DNA of 64,000 nt from Methyloversatilis discipulorum (GTDB lineage Bacteria > Pseudomonadota > Gammaproteobacteria > Burkholderiales > Rhodocyclaceae): NCBI RefSeq assembly GCF_000527135.1, contig NZ_AZUP01000001.1, positions 992,001 through 1,056,000 on the forward strand. Reading direction: 5' to 3'. This document shows positions 1-6,233 of this stretch, in pieces. Made by a program: the position numbers and the translations under genes. Within the stretch, counting starts at the first letter, position 1; each line of letters begins with the position of its first letter. A model generated the notes under the pieces. That model made no database searches and had not been told where the DNA came from. It saw only the letters and a list, made by a program, of their open reading frames with translations.

Positions 1-980
1 GGCGTCTGCAGCAAGTTCATCACCCGCTCGATCGAAGACATCGAGCGCTGGTAGAGGTCAGTCAGGTCGGCCAGCCGCGTCAGCGGCCACAGCAGGCGCT
101 GGGTCAGATACACCAGCACTGAATAGCTGCCGACACCGATGTCGCCGTTCAGCGCCATGAAGCCGCCGTACAGCAGCGTCACCGTGAAGCCCGCAAGGAT
201 GGCCATGCGGATGACCGGCGTGATCGCCGCCGACAGCCGGATCGCCTCGCCGTTGCGCACGCGGTAATCGTCCGACCCCTGTTCGATGTGGCCGGCCTCG
301 TACTCCTCGGCGGCGTAGGCCTTGACCGTGGCGATGCCCTGGATGTTGTTGTTCAGCCGCGCCGCCAGCGCGCCGGCCGCCTCGCGTACCGCGCCGTAGC
401 GCGGCGCCAGACGGCGCTGGAACCAGAAGGCGCCGTACAGGATGAGCGGCACCGGGACGAGTGCCAGAAAAGCCAGTTCGTGGGTGAGCACGAAGAACAC
501 GCCGCCCACCATCAGCGAACCGACGAACACCTGGATCAGGTCGTTGGCGCCGCCGTTCAGGAAGCGCTCCATCTGGTTGATGTCCTCGTTCAGCACCGCC
601 AGCAGATTGCCGCTGCGGTTGCGCTCGAAATAGGCCATGTCCAGCTTCTGCACGTGCCGATAGGCCTCCATGCGCAGATCGTGCTGCAGGTTCTGCGCCA
701 GATCGCGCCAGCGCACGTCGTACAGGTACTGGAACAGCGATTCGCCGACCCACACGACCACCGTGATCAGCGCCAGCAGCACCAGCTGATCCTTCGGCTC
801 GACGATGCCGACACGCGCGAGGAAGCTGGCTTTCTGGTTCACCACCACGTCGACGGCGACGCCGATCAGCACCTCCGGCAGCACGTCGAAGAACTTGTTG
901 AGGACGGAATACAGCGAGGCGATGCGCACGTCGCGGCGGTAGTTGCGCGCGTGCGAGAACAGGCGGGAAAGCGGATGCAT
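1..980 (-). CDS. ABC transporter permease/ATP-binding protein, N-terminal part (runs off window edge)
   Basis: The minus-strand frame starts at an ATG at 980 (MHPLSRLFSHARNYRR) and stays open to base 1, giving about 326 residues. It shows the six-helix ABC exporter membrane domain: hydrophobic helices, FERNRSGNLLAVLNEDINQ in the first intracellular loop, and NNNIQGIATVKAYAAEEYE, typical of fused MsbA/MDR-like half-transporters. The nucleotide-binding domain would lie beyond the window. The substrate (lipid, peptide or drug) cannot be told from this part. It shares the strand of the downstream-numbered ABC importer genes but is separated from them by about 117 bases and a hairpin, so it is probably a separate unit. 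Confidence 0.85.
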   Translation of the reverse strand, partial: MHPLSRLFSHARNYRRDVRIASLYSVLNKFFDVLPEVLIGVAVDVVVNQKASFLARVGIVEPKDQLVLLALITVVVWVGESLFQYLYDVRWRDLAQNLQHDLRMEAYRHVQKLDMAYFERNRSGNLLAVLNEDINQMERFLNGGANDLIQVFVGSLMVGGVFFVLTHELAFLALVPVPLILYGAFWFQRRLAPRYGAVREAAGALAARLNNNIQGIATVKAYAAEEYEAGHIEQGSDDYRVRNGEAIRLSAAITPVIRMAILAGFTVTLLYGGFMALNGDIGVGSYSVLVYLTQRLLWPLTRLADLTDLYQRSMSSIERVMNLLQT

Positions 981-1047
981 GGCAGGCTCGGGGAGTTTTC
1001 GGGCAGGCCGCTCATCATTGCCGGCGGCGTGCCGCCATCATGACAGA

Positions 1048-1069
1048 CGGCCGCCCCTCCGGGCGGCCG
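1048..1069 (-). terminator. GC-rich hairpin after the ABC importer operon
   Basis: A perfect 9-bp stem (CGGCCGCCC / GGGCGGCCG) with a CTCC tetraloop lies about 30 bases past the permease stop codon on the minus strand. No clear T-run follows, so it is either a weak intrinsic terminator or a 3'-end stabilising hairpin. Confidence 0.45.
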
Positions 1070-1097
1070 CAGGTGTACGGCACAGCGGCGCCTGCGC

Positions 1098-1844
1098 TCA
1101 GCGGTGCAGCCAGCGGGCGTGCGCGCTGCGCGCCAGGTGATCGAGCGCGTAACCGAGCGCACCGACCAGCACGATGACCGCCATCAGTTCCGAGTAGGCC
1201 AGCCGGTCGCGCGTGTCGAGGATGAAATAGCCCAGTCCGGCCGACACGCCCAGCATTTCGGCCGGCACCAGCACGATCCAGATGATGCCGATCGCCAGTC
1301 GCACGCCGGTCAGGATGTGCGCGGTAATGCCGGGTAGCACCACGCGCAGCACCGTCTCGCGCCGGGTGGCCGACAGGCTGCGCGCCAGCAGCAGCCAGTT
1401 CGGATCGAGCTGCGCGACGCCGGACGCGGTATTCAGCAGAATGGGCCACACCGCGGCAAAGGCCAGCAGGAAGTACACCGGCGCGTCACCGACGCCCAGC
1501 ACCATCACCGCCAGCGGCATCCAGGACAGCGGCGACACCATGCGCAGGAACTGGAACAGCGGCGTCGTGCCCTGGGCGAAACGGCGTGACAGTCCGGTCA
1601 GCACACCCAGCGGCACACCGATGGCAATCGCCAGCAGCAGGCCTACCGCCACCCGCTTCAGGCTCACCAGCACGTGTGGCCACAGCTCGCCGCTGCCGAG
1701 CAGCTGCCACAGCGCATCGGCCGACGGCGCCGGCGCGAAATCGGCCGCGATCGGCATGCCATGCGCCAGCCAGGCCGAGCCGGCCAGCCACAGCAGCAGC
1801 GCGCCCAGCAGGCCGGCGAGCGGGAGGATGAAACGCGCGCTCAT
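1098..1844 (-). CDS. ABC transporter permease, NitT/TauT/SsuC type
   Basis: Inner-membrane permease of about 248 residues with a membrane anchor at the N-terminus and five to six predicted helices. The segment ARSLSATRRETVLRVVLPG is the EAA-loop that contacts the ATPase, and the sequence ends in the SsuC/TauC-like GLGYFILDTRDRLAYSELMAVI. The ATG at 1844 overlaps the upstream substrate-binding gene's stop as TGATG, which favours it over the GTG one codon earlier. It is the last gene of a five-gene operon (CMD, ACAD, ATPase, binding protein, permease). The family imports sulfonates, taurine, nitrate or thiamine precursors. A sulfur compound is inferred from the neighbourhood. Confidence 0.9.
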   Translation of the reverse strand: MSARFILPLAGLLGALLLWLAGSAWLAHGMPIAADFAPAPSADALWQLLGSGELWPHVLVSLKRVAVGLLLAIAIGVPLGVLTGLSRRFAQGTTPLFQFLRMVSPLSWMPLAVMVLGVGDAPVYFLLAFAAVWPILLNTASGVAQLDPNWLLLARSLSATRRETVLRVVLPGITAHILTGVRLAIGIIWIVLVPAEMLGVSAGLGYFILDTRDRLAYSELMAVIVLVGALGYALDHLARSAHARWLHR

Positions 1845-3076
1845 CACACCCGCACGACTTCCTTGCGCCGCAGGTCGGCCGGAAGGCCGAACACCGAGGG
1901 CCCACCGACCAGGTCGATGGCCCGGCGCACGAAACGGTCATCGACCAGGTCGCGCGCGACGAAGGCCGGATCGAGCGCATCGAGGAACTTCGTGTCGCCT
2001 TCGACCCGAGTCTGCTTCACCGCGCGCACCAGCTCTTCGGTATAGGACGGGAAAGGATAGGGCTGGAAGTCGATGCGGCGTTGGTACCAGCCCTTGTTCT
2101 TCACCACGCCCGACGACTCGTAGCTGGCGTAATCGGTGGCAGCCAGCACCTTGGACAGCACGGGCAGCGCGTGCGGTGTGTACTTGCCCTCGCCTGCCGC
2201 CGACAGCAGCTTGGCGGTATCCAGCTGGTTGCTGCGCGTCCACAGCTGGGCACGCACGATGGCGTTGGTAACGCGCTGCGCCCACTCCGGCCGTTCGCTG
2301 GTGTCGCGCTCGGACAGGAAGGTGACGCAGCACGCGTGGTTCTGCCACACGTCACCCGAGAAGCGCAGCACCTTGCCCACGCCCTTGGTTTCGGCCAGCG
2401 CATTGAACGGATCGGCCACGATGAAACCGGCGATCGACTTGCCGGCCAGGGCCGACACCATCTCCGCAGGCGGCAGCACGATCAGGTTCACTTCGTTCGC
2501 GGCCAGCTGGGCCTCCTTGGCCTTGGTCACCGCCGTCAGACCGTTCGCGCGCAGCACCTGCTGCAACAGGACGTTGTGGATCGAGTACCAGAAGGGCACG
2601 GCAACCGTGCGACCGCCCAGATCGGAGACGGTCGAGACCGACGGGTCGACGGTCAGCGCCGAGCCGTTCACATGGTTCCAGGCGACGATCTTCGCCGGAA
2701 ATTTCGAGCCGTAACGCACCCACAGCGCGGCCGGTGTCAGCAGATGGATCACGTTCACCTGCCCGGCAACGAAGGCCTCGACGATCTGCGCCCAACTGCG
2801 GAACAGCCGTGGCGATTCGGTCTTCAGGCCCTCTGTCTCGAACAGCTTTCGAGCGTGCGCCACCAGCAGCGGTGTCGCATCGGTAATCGGCAGGTAGCCG
2901 ATCTTCACCGGCTGGTCGTCGCCCTTGAAGGCCTGCGCACGCGCGTCACCGGCACGCAGCAGCGGCGTCGCCACGCCGGCCAGCGTCAGTGCGCCCAGCT
3001 TCAGCATGTCGCGGCGCGTCAGCCCGCAACCGCAATCGGACGAAGCGCAGATATGCAGCTTCCCATCCTTGTTCAT
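1844..3076 (-). CDS. ABC transporter substrate-binding protein with Tat signal
   Basis: A 410-residue periplasmic binding protein of the NMT1/SsuA-like group. The N-terminus carries a Cys-rich lead (CASSDCGCGLT) directly before RRDMLKLGALTLAG, a twin-arginine signal at residues 21-22, with likely cleavage after GDARAQA. The mature part begins VKIGYLPITDATPLLVAH, typical of NitT/TauT family binding proteins, and contains the usual lobe motif LGGRTVAVPFWYSIHN. Tat export suggests folding in the cytoplasm before transport. It sits between the ATPase and permease genes with close spacing. The ligand is unknown; sulfonate-like or other organosulfur compounds are favoured by the island context. Confidence 0.88.
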   Translation of the reverse strand: MNKDGKLHICASSDCGCGLTRRDMLKLGALTLAGVATPLLRAGDARAQAFKGDDQPVKIGYLPITDATPLLVAHARKLFETEGLKTESPRLFRSWAQIVEAFVAGQVNVIHLLTPAALWVRYGSKFPAKIVAWNHVNGSALTVDPSVSTVSDLGGRTVAVPFWYSIHNVLLQQVLRANGLTAVTKAKEAQLAANEVNLIVLPPAEMVSALAGKSIAGFIVADPFNALAETKGVGKVLRFSGDVWQNHACCVTFLSERDTSERPEWAQRVTNAIVRAQLWTRSNQLDTAKLLSAAGEGKYTPHALPVLSKVLAATDYASYESSGVVKNKGWYQRRIDFQPYPFPSYTEELVRAVKQTRVEGDTKFLDALDPAFVARDLVDDRFVRRAIDLVGGPSVFGLPADLRRKEVVRV

Positions 3077-3104
3077 GTCATGTCCTCTTCTGATGGTCTT
3101 GGTT

Positions 3105-3920
3105 TCAATGCGCGCGCAGCACCCGCAGCGCGTTCAGGATGTCCAGCCGCAAGGCGGTCACGGCCGCAGGCTGCGCCTCACGAGGGCGCTCGATATCCAC
3201 TGTCCATTCGCGGACGATGCGGCCAGGCGTTCCGCCCATCAGCAGGATGCGGTCGGCCACCAGGATGGCTTCGTCGATGTCGTGCGTAACCAGCAGCGCC
3301 GCGGTGTGCCAGCGATGCACCAGCTCCACCAGCAGCGCCTGCATTTCGGCGCGCGTGATGGCGTCGAGTGCGGAGAACGGTTCGTCGGCAAACAGCAGCT
3401 GCGGCTCGCGCGCCAGCGCGCGGGCAAGGGCCACGCGCTGCGCCATGCCGCCGGACAGCTGTGCCGGATAGCGATGTCCGTGTCCCGCCAGGCCCACCGC
3501 GGAAAGCGCGTGCTCGATGCGCGCCGCGCGCTCGCTGCGCGCCAGTCGAGGTTGATGTTCGAAGTCGAGGCCGAAGCCGACATTGCCCGCCGCATCAAGC
3601 CAGGGCAGCAGCCCCGGCTGCTGGAAAACGAGTGCGGCGCGCGGATGCGGCGCCCGCAGCGGCTCGCCGAGGAAGTGGATGTCACCCGAGGCAGGCACCT
3701 CCAGCCGCGCGAGCACGCGCAGCAACGAAGACTTGCCGCATCCGCTGCCACCCAGCAGGCAGACGATCTCGCGCGGCCGGACCTCGATCGACACGCCGCT
3801 GAACACCGGCCTGCCGCCGTCATAGGCGTAAGCAAGATCACGTGCCAGCAGCGTGGACACCGGCGCGGCGAGCGCCGCCGGCTCCTGGCGCAGCAGCGCC
3901 TTGGGCACCGCTGCGTTCAC
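3105..3920 (-). CDS. ABC transporter ATP-binding protein, SsuB/TauB type
   Basis: A 271-residue ATPase for the adjacent importer. It has Walker A (LLGGSGCGKSS), Q-loop region (VFQQPGLLPWL), signature LSGGMAQRVALARAL, Walker B LLFADEPFSALD and the H-loop LVTHDIDEAILVADR. The GTG at 3920 (VNAAVPKALLRQE) overlaps the stop of the upstream acyl-CoA-dehydrogenase-like gene as GTGA, which fixes the start; the longer open frame upstream is arginine-rich shadow sequence. LLPWLDAAGNV is characteristic of the nitrate/sulfonate/taurine ATPase branch. Confidence 0.9.
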   Translation of the reverse strand: MNAAVPKALLRQEPAALAAPVSTLLARDLAYAYDGGRPVFSGVSIEVRPREIVCLLGGSGCGKSSLLRVLARLEVPASGDIHFLGEPLRAPHPRAALVFQQPGLLPWLDAAGNVGFGLDFEHQPRLARSERAARIEHALSAVGLAGHGHRYPAQLSGGMAQRVALARALAREPQLLFADEPFSALDAITRAEMQALLVELVHRWHTAALLVTHDIDEAILVADRILLMGGTPGRIVREWTVDIERPREAQPAAVTALRLDILNALRVLRAH

Positions 3921-5014
3921 GCCGCCCTCGCCTGCGCCTGTGCGCGCTTCAGCAATTCGCCCTGCAGTTGGGTGACGCTGGGCGTGATGACCGGCACGAA
4001 AGCCGATTCCTGCAGGCGGCGCGCGAAACCGAACTGCGGATCGGCCAGATAGGCGCGACCGCCGCTCGCCTGAAGTTCGAGCTGCACCGCGCGCTGCACC
4101 GTGTCGGCCAGTGCGATGCGCAGCCGGAACAGCGCCGCCGCGTCGCTGACGAAGCGCTGTGCAGCCAGTCCGTCGAGCAGCGCCACCACCTGCTTGGCCA
4201 GCGCGTCGCCGACTGCGTCGAGTTCGTCTTGCAGCGTGGCGCGAGCACTGCTGCAGCGCGCCTGCGCGGCGGCCAGTGCGGCGCGCGCCAGGCCGATGGA
4301 CAGGCCGCACTGCAAGCCGAGAAAGCCGGGGCGCACGCGCGGCAACCAGTCACGCGCGTCCGGCGCGATCACGTCGGACGCGTCGATCAGCGCGCCATCG
4401 ATGTTCAACGCAGCGGTATTGCTGCCGCGCATTGCGATCAGGTCGAGATCGGCCGTGCGCGACACGCCGGCGTGGCGACCGTCGAGCGCAACGATGAAGG
4501 GCGGTTCGCCTTCGCGCGACGACACCGCCGCCGCGAACACGAAACCCGACTTGCGCAGATTGGTCACCCAGGGCAGCTTGCCGTCCAGACGCCAGCCGTC
4601 GCCGGTGCGGCTGGACTCGATCTGCAGCGATTCGATGCCGCACAGGAATTTCATTGCGTTCGACAGGCCCGTCGCGCCGGCGTGCTCGCCGGCCAGCAAG
4701 GCCGGCAGCCGACGTTCGCGCAGCGCCGCGTTCGGGCTGGCGAGCAGGTATTCGATGAAGGCGCGATGGCCCCAGAACACGAAGGCAGCCGTCAGCGAAT
4801 GCTCGGCCACCGCAGCGATGGCCTCGACCGCGTCGCCGGTGCTGCCACCGGTTCCGCCCATCGACTGCGGCACACCGATGGCGAACAGTCCGGCGGCGGC
4901 CAGCGCGGGCAGCAGCGCCTCGTCGTCGGAGGTGCCGTCGTTCAGTGCCGGCGCATGTTCCTGCAGCCAGTCGCGCAGGCCGTCCGGCAGCCGTCCGTGA
5001 GTGTTCGTGCTCAT
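3917..5014 (-). CDS. Acyl-CoA dehydrogenase-fold flavoprotein (organosulfur-type candidate)
   Basis: A 365-residue protein with the acyl-CoA dehydrogenase fold: an N-terminal helical domain (LAAAGLFAIGVPQSMGGTGGST), a central beta domain (WRLDGKLPWVTNLRKSGFVFAAA) and a C-terminal helical bundle. It starts at ATG 5014 in an ATGA overlap with the CMD-like gene. Related ACAD-fold enzymes next to sulfonate-type ABC genes include SfnB- and DszC-like flavoproteins that act in sulfur scavenging. A fatty-acid role is less likely because no beta-oxidation genes are nearby. The reaction cannot be assigned from sequence alone. It could also act on a carbon skeleton released from the imported compound. 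Confidence 0.75.
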   Translation of the reverse strand: MSTNTHGRLPDGLRDWLQEHAPALNDGTSDDEALLPALAAAGLFAIGVPQSMGGTGGSTGDAVEAIAAVAEHSLTAAFVFWGHRAFIEYLLASPNAALRERRLPALLAGEHAGATGLSNAMKFLCGIESLQIESSRTGDGWRLDGKLPWVTNLRKSGFVFAAAVSSREGEPPFIVALDGRHAGVSRTADLDLIAMRGSNTAALNIDGALIDASDVIAPDARDWLPRVRPGFLGLQCGLSIGLARAALAAAQARCSSARATLQDELDAVGDALAKQVVALLDGLAAQRFVSDAAALFRLRIALADTVQRAVQLELQASGGRAYLADPQFGFARRLQESAFVPVITPSVTQLQGELLKRAQAQARAA

Positions 5015-5571
5015 GCCGTCAGCACACCGGCACGGAAGGGTTCGAGCTGCGGATTGACCGGGCTCTGCGCCAGATTGTTGGCGAAGTTGCACAGCGTCGC
5101 CAGGCTGATGCCGAGGATGACTTCGAGCGCCTGCGCGGGCAAAAAACCGGCGCCGGTGAACTCCGCCAGCGCGGCATCGCGGACCGCACCACGGGTGGCA
5201 ATGACCTCGCGGGCGAACGCAGCCAGTGCGTCGAGTCTCGCATCACCGACCGGACGCCCGTGCTGCAACGCGACCACCGCCGCCTTGTCGAAGCCCGCCT
5301 TCTTCAGCGCAATGGCGCTGTGGCCGGCCACGCAGAAGTCGCAGCCGTGGATGGTGGCGGCGATGATCTGTACCACCTCGCGCTCGGCCAGCGACAGGCT
5401 GGCGCGACCATTTATCTCGCCCACCGTCAGATAGGTTTCGAGCGCGACCGGCGCGTTCGACAGCGCGGCGATCAGGTTGGGCAGGAAGCCGTTGTTGGCG
5501 ATCACGCGCTCGACGAGGGCACGGCTTCCTTCGGGTGCGGTATCGGCGGTGTGCAGGGTGAGGCGGGTCAT
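5011..5571 (-). CDS. Carboxymuconolactone decarboxylase/AhpD-like protein
   Basis: A 186-residue all-helical protein with the AhpD-type proton-relay site: E65, C77, C80 and H84 in EVVQIIAATIHGCDFCVAGH, matching E-x11-C-x2-C-x3-H. This predicts a thiol-dependent peroxidase or a related disulfide-active enzyme rather than true CMD chemistry. It is the first gene of the ABC importer operon. The ATG at 5571 fits the MTRLTLHT start. The Shine-Dalgarno is poor, and an 11-bp inverted repeat ends three bases before the start codon. CMD/peroxidase-like genes often accompany flavin-dependent desulfonation systems; the exact role here is inference. Confidence 0.8.
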   Translation of the reverse strand: MTRLTLHTADTAPEGSRALVERVIANNGFLPNLIAALSNAPVALETYLTVGEINGRASLSLAEREVVQIIAATIHGCDFCVAGHSAIALKKAGFDKAAVVALQHGRPVGDARLDALAAFAREVIATRGAVRDAALAEFTGAGFLPAQALEVILGISLATLCNFANNLAQSPVNPQLEPFRAGVLTA

Positions 5572-5574
5572 GTT

Positions 5575-5612
5575 GATTCTGCGGAACGCAGGCTGTTGCG
5601 ATCCGCAGAATC
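5575..5612 (-). repeat. 11-bp inverted repeat overlapping -10 and ribosome-binding region
   Basis: GATTCTGCGGA (5575-5585) and TCCGCAGAATC (5602-5612) form a perfect 11-bp inverted repeat with a 16-base spacer. One arm overlaps the predicted -10 (TAGATT) and the other ends three bases before the CMD-like start codon. It could be a repressor operator or a 5'-leader hairpin that hides the start. Confidence 0.5.
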
Positions 5613-5658
5613 TAAGTGTCACACCGCCCCAAACCAACCAACTTAATCTGCAAAGCTT
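5609..5658 (-). promoter_or_regulatory. CysB-type promoter motif before the organosulfur operon
   Basis: On the minus strand AAGC begins at 5658, TTGGTTGG at 5641 and the -10-like TAGATT at 5614. The offsets of 17 and 44 are identical to those at sbp and cysT. The expected transcription start is near 5602, about 30 bases before the CMD-like start codon. Assignment to a CysB/Cbl-type activator is inference from the shared layout and the cysB gene in the window. Confidence 0.6.
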
Positions 5659-5716
5659 TGCATCATCTGGAACTGCAAGAGATGGGCATGCAGAATTCTC
5701 GATACATGCCTAGCAT

Positions 5717-5747
5717 CGCTCACGGAAGGTTCAGCCATCCGTGAGCG
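5717..5747 (-). terminator. Hairpin at the end of the thioredoxin-like gene
   Basis: CGCTCACGGA (5717-5726) and TCCGTGAGCG (5738-5747) make a perfect 10-bp stem with an 11-base loop spanning the stop codon of the thioredoxin-like gene. There is no T-run after it on the minus strand, so it may be a weak terminator or an mRNA 3'-end cap. Confidence 0.4.
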
Positions 5748-6081
5748 CCGAGACAAGAGCAGGCGCCCGTGACACAAGTACGTCGTCCGGGTCGGCAAGA
5801 AGAACGCCTTCGTCTGCGGTCCGGCAAAGGCGCATCGCGACGTCGAGGAAGGGCGCGATCGGTCCGGCAAAGCGGACCTCACCGTCGTCGTCAAGAATGA
5901 TCAGGGTTGGCAGGCTCTCGATCTCGATATCCAGGCGGGCAAGTAGCTCGTCATGCACCTCGATATCCACCCACCTGCAGTTGTCGGCGGCACGCCTCGC
6001 GCTTACTTCATCAAAAGACGTTTGAAAGTCGCGGCAGGTGCCGCACCACTCGGCGCACAAACAGAGAACGGTGAGGCTCAT
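5731..6081 (-). CDS. Thioredoxin-like protein
   Basis: A 116-residue thioredoxin-fold protein with a WCGTC active site (C13, C16) in AEWCGTCRDFQ. The residue between the first Cys and the usual Pro is Gly-Thr instead of Gly-Pro, which should raise the redox potential. The cis-proline segment ESLPTLIILDDDGEV is present. No signal peptide is seen, so it is cytoplasmic. It lies downstream of the encapsulin cargo desulfurase on the same strand, about 150 bases away across a 28-bp palindrome. It could reduce persulfides or disulfides produced by the desulfurase/rhodanese pair. This is inferred from position only. Confidence 0.8.
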   Translation of the reverse strand: MSLTVLCLCAEWCGTCRDFQTSFDEVSARRAADNCRWVDIEVHDELLARLDIEIESLPTLIILDDDGEVRFAGPIAPFLDVAMRLCRTADEGVLLADPDDVLVSRAPALVSALTDG

Positions 6082-6180
6082 TGCTACATCCGGTCGTCAG
6101 GACGGAAACGCGCACGATACGACGCTCGAGCCGGGATCCGGAAGCACGTGCATGCATGGAACGATAACCCGTCTGACTTG

Positions 6181-6208
6181 GGTGGGTGCGTGAATTCACG
6201 CACCCACC
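6181..6208. repeat. Perfect 28-bp palindrome between desulfurase and thioredoxin-like genes
   Basis: GGTGGGTGCGTGAA followed directly by its exact complement TTCACGCACCCACC: 14-bp arms and no spacer. It sits 26 bases after the desulfurase stop and about 100 bases before the thioredoxin-like start (both minus strand). It could be an operator for a dimeric regulator, a cruciform, or a terminator hairpin without a T-run. Confidence 0.6.
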
Positions 6209-6233
6209 ATCTGGTGCGTTCGATTTGCCGGGT

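Noticed and set aside
288..1043. Long plus-strand open frame opposite the ABC exporter
   Set aside because: Its translation is His/Gln/Arg-rich without domain signal; the minus strand codes for a clear ABC membrane domain. GC-rich DNA keeps antisense frames open.
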